Made by a program: the position numbers and the translations under genes. From Myxococcales bacterium (GTDB taxonomy: Bacteria; Myxococcota_A; Polyangia; Polyangiales; Polyangiaceae), in assembly GCA_947473045.1 (NCBI GenBank), contig CANJCO010000002.1, positions 1 through 64,000 of the forward strand: a stretch of 64,000 bases of DNA. The letters run 5' to 3'. The notes under the pieces are model-generated. The model was not told where the DNA came from, made no database searches, and saw only the letters and a program-made list of their open reading frames with translations. The stretch's first letter is position 1; each line of letters starts with the position of its first letter. Shown one piece after another: positions 25,613 to 37,817 of the stretch.

Positions 25613-27691
25613 ATGCCTAGCTTCACTCCCGCATCTTCGTGGCTGCTTTGGATCGGTCTCGCCGGCGCTGCCGTCACGCCCGCGCTCGCGGCGTGCGGAG
25701 ACAGCGATCCGGTGCCATCGGATCCGGGATCCACGATCGACGCGGGGGCTGACCCTGACAGCGGCGACCCGTTCCACACCGGCAGCAAAACGCTCCTGAC
25801 AGTAGGCGTCGACCCTGCGTCTGCAGCGATCGAGATCCTCAACGGCGCGGCGGTCACGAAGTCGTTCACGGCGGTCGGCCATTACTCCGACGGCTCTTCG
25901 CAGCCGCTCGTCGCGGACGTCGCGTGGAGCGCCGATCAACCTGCAGTCGGACAGGTCGACGCCGCTGGCGTTTTTACGCCGACCGGAAAAACAGGCGGGC
26001 TCGTCACCATCACTGCGACCTACAAGGGATTGAAGGCGTCTGGCAGCCTCGCAGTCAAGCTGCACGACACGCAAAATCCATCGAATGTAGCCGCCTCGGT
26101 TCAGTCGAAGCTCAAGTCGGCAGTCACGCCGGACGCCAAGGTCACTTGGTCGTATCCATACGATAAAACCGTGTTTCCGCGCGGACTCGGTGCGTCTACA
26201 TTGATGTGGAGCGGAACCGCCAAAGACGACGTATTTTACATTCATCTGTCGTCTCCCTATTTCGAGCTCGAGACGTTCGCGAGCGCGGCTCCGCCGTCCC
26301 GGTTCGCCTTTCCCGATGACGAATGGGCAAAATTCGTTGACTCGACCACAGGCCACGCCGACCTCGTCGTCGACCGGTGGGACGGCGCGACGGCGACCCA
26401 AATCGCGCGCCACGCGTGGACGATCGCTCCCGCGTCGCTTCGTGGCACCGTCTACTACTGGGCCAACAACACGGGCCGCATCATGCGCATCAAGCCTGGA
26501 GCCAAGTCGCCGGACGACTTTTCGCAGGGCGTGATTCCCGCCGGAGGCTGCACGATGACATGCCACGCCGTGAGCGCCGATGGGTCGACGCTCATCTCGG
26601 GCGGCGGAACGTTCGGCGGAAGCTACGATCTCAAAGCCAACGCCACCGTGAAGTCGCTCGGAGGCGATTGGAACCAGAACCCACAATGGTACAACACCCA
26701 GTGGATGGCTCCGGCCATTTCTCCCACCGGAGCGTACCTGCTCACGAATGCGATGGGAGCCGCGCTGTCGGTCGCAGTTGGAGGTCCGGCCAACTTTCTC
26801 GGACTCTACGATTCCAAGACCGGCGCTAAAATTCCCAACAGTGGTGTTGATGGGTTGAACCCGGCAATGCCGGCGTGGTCGCCCGACGGCAGCAAGTTGG
26901 TGTGGGTCGCCGCAGGAACACCGACGTCGTGGGGCGAAAGTTGGATTAATCCCGACCTCGGCAATCTGCAGGTCGCGTCGTTCTCCGACAAAGCAAACCC
27001 GATGACCGGAGCGCCGGTCGACCTCGTGCAGGCGGGCAGCGATCCGGCTCGGCGCATCGTTTGGCCGACAGTGTCCCCCGACGGAAACTGGATTGTCTAT
27101 GCCCGCGCGCGCTCCGCCGACACGCGGGGCGGTCCGAGCGACCTCTTCATGGCGAACGCGGCGACGCCCGGATCCGAGGTGCGACTCGCTCAGGTTGATG
27201 GCGATGGCTATCCCTTCGCAGCCGGCGCACGCGATCTCGCGGCCAACTACGAGCCCACCTTTGCTCCCGTCGCCGCAGGTGGCTACTTCTGGTTCGTATT
27301 TACCAGTCGCCGCACCTACGGAAACATACTGACCGGCGCCCCCGACGTCACGAAGCAGCTCTGGATCGCAGCGGTCGACCAGAACCCGAAGCCGGGGCAG
27401 GACGCGAGCCATCCCGCGTTTATTCTGTCGGGCCAGGCGGCGGATTCGCTGAACATGCGCGGCTACTTCGCGCTCGACCCCTGCAAGGCCGACGGACAAA
27501 GCTGTCAGGGTGGAACCGACTGCTGCGGGGGCTACTGCGATCCGTCTCCCGATGGCGGCGCCCCGGTGTGCGGTCCGAAGCAGGGATGTTCGAAGAACGG
27601 CGACAAGTGCGACGTCAGCGGCGACTGCTGCAACGCTGGCGCCGGCGTGACGTGCATCAATCACGTCTGCAGCGAGCCCACTCCCAACTAA
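25613..27691 (+). CDS. lipoprotein with Ig-like domain, propeller, CX3CH motif and tandem knottin-like tail
   Basis: A 692-residue lipoprotein (lipobox LAAC). An Asp-rich linker is followed by a BIG2-like Ig domain (VGVDPASAAIEILNGAAVTK ... GVFTPTGKTGGLVTITATY). A TolB/PD40-like beta propeller comes next (AWSPDGSKLVWVA, TVSPDGNWIVYARA). Inserted before the propeller is GGCTMTCHAVSADGS, a CX3CH variant of the c-type heme site in the position where homologous myxobacterial proteins often carry CxxCH. The C-terminus has two Cys clusters (CQGGTDCCGGYC and CDVSGDCCNAG) resembling knottin repeats. Probably on the outer membrane or surface; function unknown. Confidence 0.82.
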   Translation: MPSFTPASSWLLWIGLAGAAVTPALAACGDSDPVPSDPGSTIDAGADPDSGDPFHTGSKTLLTVGVDPASAAIEILNGAAVTKSFTAVGHYSDGSSQPLVADVAWSADQPAVGQVDAAGVFTPTGKTGGLVTITATYKGLKASGSLAVKLHDTQNPSNVAASVQSKLKSAVTPDAKVTWSYPYDKTVFPRGLGASTLMWSGTAKDDVFYIHLSSPYFELETFASAAPPSRFAFPDDEWAKFVDSTTGHADLVVDRWDGATATQIARHAWTIAPASLRGTVYYWANNTGRIMRIKPGAKSPDDFSQGVIPAGGCTMTCHAVSADGSTLISGGGTFGGSYDLKANATVKSLGGDWNQNPQWYNTQWMAPAISPTGAYLLTNAMGAALSVAVGGPANFLGLYDSKTGAKIPNSGVDGLNPAMPAWSPDGSKLVWVAAGTPTSWGESWINPDLGNLQVASFSDKANPMTGAPVDLVQAGSDPARRIVWPTVSPDGNWIVYARARSADTRGGPSDLFMANAATPGSEVRLAQVDGDGYPFAAGARDLAANYEPTFAPVAAGGYFWFVFTSRRTYGNILTGAPDVTKQLWIAAVDQNPKPGQDASHPAFILSGQAADSLNMRGYFALDPCKADGQSCQGGTDCCGGYCDPSPDGGAPVCGPKQGCSKNGDKCDVSGDCCNAGAGVTCINHVCSEPTPN

Positions 27692-27808
27692 CAGGCCGTT
27701 GAAGCAGCGGCCTGCTAGCTGTTCATCTCAGGGAGGTATGCACCTCCCCGCCCCACGCAATTGGCTTCGCCAATTCCGAACAGGGTGTTTTTCGACCGCC
27801 CTGCTAGC
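27689..27808 (-). repeat. multi-hairpin repeat element, copy R1 (120 bp, shortened)
   Basis: Inverse orientation relative to R2 and R3. It contains the palindrome CAGGCCGTTGAAGCAGCGGC-CTG, then GGAGGTATGCACCTCC, AATTGGCTTCGCCAATT and the CAGGG...CCCTG end hairpin. It lacks the ~31-bp GAAAAAC...GTTTTTC hairpin segment present in the other two long copies. The element begins at the TAA stop of the upstream lipoprotein gene. Confidence 0.85.
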
Positions 27809-27927
27809 GTCCTGCCAGGACATCTGGCGAACGGGTTGGGAGGGGGAGGGGGCCGGCGAGCTGCGCGCGAGCGTGCGGATGCCGATTTTCCGTGGGCCGA
27901 TCGGGACGCGAAATGTTACCGTGGAGC

Positions 27928-29274
27928 ATGGTTTTTAGGCTGGCGCTGCTCGCTTCGGCTTCGTTGTCCCTCGCATCATGCAGCCCCTCCGCTGCCACCG
28001 CTCCGTCGGGCGCAGACGCGGGTGTGACAGCGGCGCAGTGTCCGCGGCCGCAGGGGCCCGGAACGGTGCACGACGGCGAGACCATCGCGGCCGACGCGAC
28101 GTGGACGGCCGCCGCGAGCCCGCACTTCATCCGGAGTCCAGCGTCGGTGAAGCTTGGCGCGACGCTTCATCTCGAGCCGTGCGCCGAGGTTCGAATCGCC
28201 GCGGATTCGGGAATGCTCGTCGAGGGGCGCCTCGAGGCACCGGGTACGGCCGCTCAGCCGATCCTCATCACTGCCGACGACGCTTCGAAGCCGTTCAGCT
28301 TTATCGAGGTGCGCGCTGGCTTCGCAGACCTTTCCTACGTGACGCTCGCGCGCGGCGGCGCTGTCGGAGCGAACAGCAACGCCATGCTGGACGTCTGGGG
28401 AAAGTCCGACGGAAGGCGCAGCGAGCACGCTCGCCTTCGCCACGTCACCATGACGGGCTCGGAGCAGTTTGGCCTCACCCTCGAGCGCGACGCTGCGCTG
28501 TCTCCCGACTCCGATTCACTCGCCATTCACGGCGCCAAACGCGCTCCTGTGGCGGTCTACGGCGCTGCGGCCGCGGGCAGCATTCCGCCTGGTGACTATT
28601 CCGGTAACGCGGCGGACGAAATCATGGTCGTCGCGAGGGACGCGATGACCGAGGACACCGTATGGCACGCGCGCGGTGTGCCGTACCACCTGGGAGATTC
28701 ACGCGGCAACGGCACTGATTTTCGGGTTGGCGCGAGCACGGGCGCCGCTGTTGCCACGTGGACGCTGGAAGCGGGCGTCACCCTGCGGGTCGACGACACC
28801 ACCCGAATCCTCGCGCAAAAATCGGGGTCCACGATCACCGGCTCCGTCATCGCCCGCGGCACCGCCTCGGCTCCGGTCGTTTTCACGTCCGCGTCGTCCG
28901 CACCGAAAGCGGGTCAGTGGCGCGGCCTCGTTTTTGAGGCCACTCCGGCGCCATCCACCTCGCTCGATTACCTGGAGATTCGCTACGCCGGCGGCCCGAG
29001 CCAGGCCAACAGCTTCCACTGCAAACCGGGCACCAACGGCGGTTTCAGCTCGGATGAAGACGCTGCGCTCGCGATTTTTGGCGAGCCCGCGTCGGCGTTC
29101 TTGACGCACGCTACCGTCGCAGACAGCGCGGGAGACGGCGTCGACCTGGCCTACTCGGGGGCCGCCGTCGATTTCGCTGCGGGCAACACGTTCACCGCCG
29201 TCGCGCGATGCCGCGTGACCCTGCCGCGGGCGAAAGACGGCTCGTGTCCGTCGCCGGTGCCTGCGTGTAACTGA
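27928..29274 (+). CDS. lipoprotein with parallel beta-helix-like domain
   Basis: A 448-residue lipoprotein starting at ATG 27928 (signal peptide LALLASASLSLASC, lipobox LASC). The mature region has two similar halves, each rich in short beta strands with phrases such as GMLVEGRLEAPGTAAQPILI and GSVIARGTASAPVVFTSASS. These are the repeated right-handed beta-helix sequences (xGtlxaxGtaaxPIxFtS) of secreted myxobacterial proteins. There is no catalytic motif. Probable surface or periplasmic binding or structural role. Confidence 0.78.
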   Translation: MVFRLALLASASLSLASCSPSAATAPSGADAGVTAAQCPRPQGPGTVHDGETIAADATWTAAASPHFIRSPASVKLGATLHLEPCAEVRIAADSGMLVEGRLEAPGTAAQPILITADDASKPFSFIEVRAGFADLSYVTLARGGAVGANSNAMLDVWGKSDGRRSEHARLRHVTMTGSEQFGLTLERDAALSPDSDSLAIHGAKRAPVAVYGAAAAGSIPPGDYSGNAADEIMVVARDAMTEDTVWHARGVPYHLGDSRGNGTDFRVGASTGAAVATWTLEAGVTLRVDDTTRILAQKSGSTITGSVIARGTASAPVVFTSASSAPKAGQWRGLVFEATPAPSTSLDYLEIRYAGGPSQANSFHCKPGTNGGFSSDEDAALAIFGEPASAFLTHATVADSAGDGVDLAYSGAAVDFAAGNTFTAVARCRVTLPRAKDGSCPSPVPACN

Positions 29275-29299
29275 GATTGACGCCGGGGCGGCTCACCGC

Positions 29300-29323
29300 G
29301 CCTTCGCTGGGCGCGGCGAAGGC
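29300..29323 (+). terminator. possible intrinsic terminator hairpin
   Basis: GCCTTCGC / GCGAAGGC forms a perfect 8-bp stem with an 8-base loop, followed by a C run and three T residues. It lies 26 bp after the 27928 gene. The weak T tract makes termination uncertain. Confidence 0.35.
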
Positions 29324-29462
29324 CCCCCCTTTCGAGCCGGCGTTTGCCACCAGCGATGGTTTGCGCCTCGGCCGCGTCGGCACTAGGTTGCTGGCTCCCG
29401 CCTGCTCGGCGCACTTGCCCGAGCCAGGTGTTTAACTCCGAACGCCAGAGAAACATCGCGCC

Positions 29463-32537
<3,075 letters not shown>

Positions 32538-32590
32538 CGCCAGCGGCTTTCACTTCATCCGAATCATTTTTCCGGTAAACTAGTGACCCA

Positions 32591-33100
32591 ATGAAAATGC
32601 GCTCTCTTGCAATGTGCGCCGGCCTCGCGCTGGCTTCGATGACGACCCTCGGCTGCGGCCCCGCGCCGGAGTCGAAGACGGCGAACATTCAGGCTGGCGA
32701 TTTGCCCGAGGGTGAGTCGTGGACCGGCGTGTATTTCCACCCCGTGTTCGGATACCTGCACCTCGTCGAGGAAGACACGCACGTCGTCGGCAAGTGGGTC
32801 CGCACCGACAAGGGCAAGGCCGGTCAGCTCAGCGGAACGAAGCTCGGCAACGTGCTCCGCTTTTCGTGGTCTGAGCACACCTGCGGAGGCAGCGCCGGGC
32901 TTCGAGGCTCGAAGGGCAAGGGCGTGTTCGTATACAAGGTCGGCAAAGAGGGCATCGCGGAGCTCGACGGCCAGTACGGCCTCGACGACTCCGAAGTCGG
33001 CAGCGACTGGCACAACGTCAAGCAGCAGCGCCAGACTGCGGAGCTTTCGGCGGGCAACTGTCCGGGTGGTGATGCCCCCGCGACGGGCTCGCTCGATTGA
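32591..33100 (+). CDS. hypothetical lipoprotein
   Basis: A 169-residue lipoprotein (signal peptide SLAMCAGLALASMTTLGC, lipobox TLGC). The mature domain is a small beta-rich fold (WTGVYFHPVFGYLHLVEEDT, VVGKWVRTDKGKAGQLSGTK, ...VFVYKV). I recognise no family. It sits between secA and murA on the same strand, 53 bp after secA and 99 bp before murA. A role in the envelope is likely but unspecified. Confidence 0.78.
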   Translation: MKMRSLAMCAGLALASMTTLGCGPAPESKTANIQAGDLPEGESWTGVYFHPVFGYLHLVEEDTHVVGKWVRTDKGKAGQLSGTKLGNVLRFSWSEHTCGGSAGLRGSKGKGVFVYKVGKEGIAELDGQYGLDDSEVGSDWHNVKQQRQTAELSAGNCPGGDAPATGSLD

Positions 33101-33199
33101 TGCCTCGAAGCGCCACAAGCGCGGCGCCGGCAGATTGTCGCGTTTGGCGCGCGGCAGAGTTGGCATCGCGCGCCCCGGCGCGATAAGCGTCCGATCATC

Positions 33200-34483
<1,284 letters not shown>

Positions 34484-34505
34484 GGGGCCGGGCGTATTGC
34501 TTCCG

Positions 34506-35132
34506 ATGAGTGACAAACCACTCGTAGTCGCGGTGCCCAAGGGCCGCATCTTGAAGCCGCTGAGCAAGCTGCTGGGAGCGCTCGGCATCGAGGCGAGCGC
34601 GTTGCTCGCCGACGACAGGACGCTCGTTCGTCGCGCGGGCGGGCTCGAGTTCCTGCTGCTCAAGCCGGACGACGTGCCGACCTATGTCGAGTACGGAGCC
34701 GCGGACCTCGGCATATGCGGGCGCGATGTGCTGCGGGAGCGCGAGTGTGACGTGCTCGTGCCGCTCGACCTCCGCATCGGTCGCTGCCGCACGGTGGTGG
34801 CGGCGCCCGTCGCGCGGACGGCGCGGAGCGGGGTTCCTCGCGTCGCGACGAAGTACCCCCGCACCGCGGCCGCGCACTTTGCTGCAAAGGGCGTTCAGGC
34901 CGAGATCATCTACGTGCAGGGCTCGGTTGAACTCGCCCCGCTCGTAGGGTTGGCTGAAATGATCGTCGACCTTGTGGAGACAGGCGAAACGCTTGTTCAG
35001 AACGGCCTCGAGATCATCGAGGTCGTGGCCGAGGTGTCGACGGTGCTGGTCGCGAACCGTGCATCCTACAAGCTTTTAGCCGCGGACGTGGCTCCCCTGA
35101 TCGAGCGTCTGCGCGCAGCGATCGGTCCCTGA
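34506..35132 (+). CDS. hisG: ATP phosphoribosyltransferase, short form
   Basis: Condenses ATP and PRPP, the first step of histidine synthesis. The 208-residue protein is the short HisG form without the C-terminal regulatory domain, with conserved VAVPKGRI, AADLGICGRDVL, RVATKYP and VQGSVELAPLVGLAEMIVDLV. Short HisG needs HisZ for activity, and no hisZ lies in this window; the hisS at 2119 has full HisRS motifs. ATG 34506 is chosen by homology over the ORF start at 34446, which overlaps murA. It ends 6 bp before the convergent comEA-like gene. Confidence 0.94.
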   Translation: MSDKPLVVAVPKGRILKPLSKLLGALGIEASALLADDRTLVRRAGGLEFLLLKPDDVPTYVEYGAADLGICGRDVLRERECDVLVPLDLRIGRCRTVVAAPVARTARSGVPRVATKYPRTAAAHFAAKGVQAEIIYVQGSVELAPLVGLAEMIVDLVETGETLVQNGLEIIEVVAEVSTVLVANRASYKLLAADVAPLIERLRAAIGP

Positions 35133-35138
35133 GGGCGG

Positions 35139-35669
35139 TTACGCACGCGGTCCTGCGTCGAGCGAATCGAGGCGGACGATCGGTCTCAGCTTTCTTAGCG
35201 ACGCGCGTCCGATTCCCTTCACGCGCAGCAAGTCTTCGACCTGCCTAAAACGCCCAAGTTTGCCGCGCAGCTCGACGATGGCGAGCGCCCGCTTTTCGCC
35301 GATTCCGGGGAGTCGGCGCAGCTCGTCGATGGATGCTTCGTTCAGGTAAACCGGATCGGCCGCGCTGGCGCGAGCCGCGTGCGTCTGCGCGGACTGCGCA
35401 GCGGGCGCGGAGGCATCGCTTGGCGGCGGCGGCGATGGAGCGCGAAGCGCGGCGGAGGCGCCGGCGTCGGCGTCGGCCGGTGCCTGGAGGGCCGCAGGAT
35501 CGGGGGACGGCGCAGCCGCCGCGGGGGGAACAACTCCCCCCACGGCGACAGACCGGCCGATCCACGCGAGCACGAGCGCTCCCAGCAGTCCCAGCGCGAT
35601 GCGCCCCGCGGGCCTGGCCCACGCGGACGCGTTGATTCGCACCACGAGAGCGCTGAGAAACTGCCTCAT
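35139..35669 (-). CDS. ComEA-like helix-hairpin-helix DNA-binding membrane protein
   Basis: A 176-residue protein with an N-terminal membrane helix (IALGLLGALVLAWIGRSVAV), a Pro/Ala/Ser-rich spacer and a C-terminal pair of helix-hairpin-helix motifs (LNEASIDELRRLPGIGEKRA and VEDLLRVKGIGRASLRKL). This is the layout of ComEA, the periplasmic DNA receptor in natural transformation. GTG upstream (VKQSM) is an alternative start to the ATG at 35669. comM and recA lie next door, which strengthens the DNA-uptake reading. Confidence 0.82.
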   Translation of the reverse strand: MRQFLSALVVRINASAWARPAGRIALGLLGALVLAWIGRSVAVGGVVPPAAAAPSPDPAALQAPADADAGASAALRAPSPPPPSDASAPAAQSAQTHAARASAADPVYLNEASIDELRRLPGIGEKRALAIVELRGKLGRFRQVEDLLRVKGIGRASLRKLRPIVRLDSLDAGPRA

Positions 35670-35677
35670 GCTCTGCT

Positions 35678-35917
35678 TCACGCGAACGCGCCCGACGCAC
35701 CATCGGCGCGCCTGTTGCCCCCTCGCGCCTCGCCAGGCGGCTCGTAATCGCGCATCTGCATCGACCCGTTGATGGGGATCGCGTCGAGCTTGAGGGATAC
35801 CGAGCCGTCGCTGTTTACGAAGCCGACGCCAATGCGCTGCCAGTATGACTTTCCGCTGCGCTCTACGATCGTAAACACGGTCTTCATCTTGCTGTTTTCG
35901 GTCTTGTTCGCTTCCAT
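35678..35917 (-). CDS. small conserved-looking protein of unknown function
   Basis: A 79-residue protein with core KTVFTIVERSGKSYWQRIGV and GFVNSDGSVSLKLDAIPING, a compact beta fold reminiscent of small DUF736-like or single-strand-binding-like proteins, followed by a polar tail. A GAAGGAAG Shine-Dalgarno sits just upstream of the ATG at 35917. It lies immediately upstream of, and in the same direction as, the comEA-like gene. A role in DNA uptake is possible but is inference. Although small, the core is unlike a shadow ORF in composition. Confidence 0.75.
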   Translation of the reverse strand: MEANKTENSKMKTVFTIVERSGKSYWQRIGVGFVNSDGSVSLKLDAIPINGSMQMRDYEPPGEARGGNRRADGASGAFA

Positions 35918-36019
35918 GACTTCCTTCTTTCAACCGCGGTCATGCGGTGTGGAGTCCCTAAGAGCGAGCCGCGTGCCAAGTCGAAAATGCCTCTATTTCG
36001 TGAGTTGTCGGCGCTGCGG

Positions 36020-36125
36020 CCTGGCCGGGCCACATTTGGGCCGGCCCCAGGCCAGGTGGCACATATGACGGCGATTCGCGCCTGAACCGGGATGGCCCCG
36101 GGCCGTCCCTGATCTGGCCCGGCCA
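36020..36125. other. cluster of three strong GC hairpins between divergent genes
   Basis: CCTGGCC-GGGCC ... GGCCC-CA-GGCCAGG (36020-36056) is a 12-bp stem with a 2-base bulge. GGGATGGCC ... GGCCGTCCC (36089-36109) is a second stem. TGGCCCGGCCA (36115-36125) is a third palindrome. They occupy the ~280-bp space between the 79-aa gene and comM. No T tracts follow, so these are not simple terminators; a leader RNA, small RNA or attenuator is possible. Confidence 0.5.
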
Positions 36126-36169
36126 CCCTCCCAGTTCCTGAAATGCCGATAAAATGGGTGTGCCGGCGT

Positions 36170-36185
36170 TGGCATGATGCTCGCT
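36170..36185 (+). promoter_or_regulatory. candidate sigma-54 promoter ahead of comM
   Basis: TGGCATGATGCTCGCT has GG and GC exactly 10 bases apart and matches TGGCACG-N4-TTGCW at 10 of 12 positions. The predicted start of transcription falls within a few bases of the comM ATG at 36198, which would make the transcript nearly leaderless. Confidence 0.22.
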
Positions 36186-36197
36186 CCATGGTCGGTC

Positions 36198-37748
36198 ATG
36201 CTCGCAACTGCACACAGCGCTGCGCTCCTTGGGCTCGACGGCGCGCTCATTCGTGTCGAGGTCAGAGCCGCTCGCGGCGTTCCCTCTTTCGAACTGGTCG
36301 GCCTGGCGGAGGTCGCGGTGCGCGAGAGCCGCGTGCGCGTCAAGAGTGCCCTGGCGCAGATTGCTATCGATCTCTCCGAGTATTGCATCGTCGTCAATCT
36401 CGCGCCCGCCGACGTCCGCAAGGCCGGGGCCAGCTTCGACCTGGCGATCGCCGCGGCGACGATGGCCGCGCTGGGACGTGTGCCTCCCGAATCGCTCGAT
36501 GGCGTATTATTTCTGGGAGAGCTGTCGCTCGCGGGTGCAGTGCAGCCCGTGAGGGGGGTGCTGCCGCAGTTGCTTGGGGCGCGAAGCAAGGGCATCGCGC
36601 GAGCCCTCGTTCCGACAGGCAACGCGGCCGAGGCGGCGCTCGTGCCCGGTCTCGATACGCGGACGGTGGCTACGATCGACGATCTCCTTCAGGCGCTCAC
36701 GGGCAGGCTCGTTTTGCCTGTTGCACGCGCAGACGCGAGCGCGCCTGAGCCTGCGCTGGTCGATGACCTCGCAGAAGTTCGCGGGCAGGCGAGCGCACGT
36801 CGTGCCCTCGAGATTTGCGCGGCTGGCGGCCACAACCTCGTGCTGATCGGTCCGCCCGGCGGGGGCAAGACGATGCTGGCGCGCCGCCTTCCCGGGCTCA
36901 TGCCTCGGTTGACGCCTGAGGAGGCCCTCGAGATCACCGCCGTTCGCAGCGTCGCGGGCCTCCTGACCCACACGAAGGCGCTTCCCGGCTCCCGTCCGTT
37001 TCGTGCCCCCCACCATACGGTAAGCGACGTAGGCCTGGTGGGAGGCGGCGACGTACCGCGCCCCGGCGAACTGAGCCTGTCGCACCACGGCGTGCTCTTC
37101 CTCGACGAGCTCCCCGAGTTCCGTCGCAGCGCTCTCGAAGCCCTTCGCCAGCCGCTCGAAGACGGCGTCGTCACTGTCTCGCGCGCTCAGGGGCGAGCGA
37201 CGTTTCCAGCACGCCCGTTGTTGGTCTGTGCCATGAATCCCTGCCCGTGCGGCTACCACGGCGATCCATCGGGACGCTGCAGCTGCACGGCGGTGAGGGT
37301 GCGAGCCTACCGCGCGAGGGTAAGCGGCCCGCTCCTCGACCGCATCGACGTGCACGTCGCGCTGCCCCCGGTCGACGTCTCCGACTTGCGTCGAATCGCC
37401 CCCGGAGAGTCGTCGGCGGCGGTACAGCAGCGCGTCATCGCCGCGCGCGCCGTGCAGGAGGCGCGATTGCGCGCGGGCGAAGTTGCAGCAGGATGCAACG
37501 CGGCGCTCAGTCCCCGCGATCTCGAGCGCGTCGCGTGCCTCAGTGACGCGGGCGATCACATCCTCGCGCAGGCGGTATCGAGGCTCGGCCTGTCGGCGCG
37601 CGGATATACCAAGGTGCTCCGCGTCGCGCGCACGATCGCCGACCTCGCAGGCTCGACGTCCATCGCTCCGGCCCACCTCGCCGAAGCCATCTCGCTTCGG
37701 GTGCTCGATCGCGCACCCACGCCGTCTTCCGCCCACGCCGCTGCGTGA
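36198..37748 (+). CDS. comM: ComM/YifB-family AAA+ ATPase (Mg-chelatase-like)
   Basis: A hexameric helicase-like ATPase that promotes branch migration during integration of transforming DNA in naturally competent bacteria. The 516-residue protein has the Lon-like N-terminal domain (HSAALLGLDGALIRVEV, VGLAEVAVRESRVRVKSAL), Walker A IGPPGGGKTML, FRAPHHTVSDVGLVGGG, Walker B HHGVLFLDELPEFRR, the zinc-like MNPCPCGYHGDPSGRCSC and the sensor SGPLLDRIDVHV. I place the start at ATG 36198 because family members begin MLAxxxSxxLxGLDG; the listed ATG 36174 adds eight residues, and neither has a clear Shine-Dalgarno. recA follows. Confidence 0.92.
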   Translation: MLATAHSAALLGLDGALIRVEVRAARGVPSFELVGLAEVAVRESRVRVKSALAQIAIDLSEYCIVVNLAPADVRKAGASFDLAIAAATMAALGRVPPESLDGVLFLGELSLAGAVQPVRGVLPQLLGARSKGIARALVPTGNAAEAALVPGLDTRTVATIDDLLQALTGRLVLPVARADASAPEPALVDDLAEVRGQASARRALEICAAGGHNLVLIGPPGGGKTMLARRLPGLMPRLTPEEALEITAVRSVAGLLTHTKALPGSRPFRAPHHTVSDVGLVGGGDVPRPGELSLSHHGVLFLDELPEFRRSALEALRQPLEDGVVTVSRAQGRATFPARPLLVCAMNPCPCGYHGDPSGRCSCTAVRVRAYRARVSGPLLDRIDVHVALPPVDVSDLRRIAPGESSAAVQQRVIAARAVQEARLRAGEVAAGCNAALSPRDLERVACLSDAGDHILAQAVSRLGLSARGYTKVLRVARTIADLAGSTSIAPAHLAEAISLRVLDRAPTPSSAHAAA

Positions 37749-37817
37749 GCGACAGGCCACGGCGTGGTTTCAGCCCGCGCGCCGCGGCGATTGTTCATGG
37801 GCCTTATGGAGATACAC

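Noticed and set aside
25538-27664. 708-aa antisense ORF over the propeller lipoprotein
   Set aside because: Shadow of the real gene; Arg/Val/Gly-rich with no domain.
37749-37817. LexA box upstream of recA
   Set aside because: Only a GTTCA half-site is present; it does not match the deltaproteobacterial consensus.
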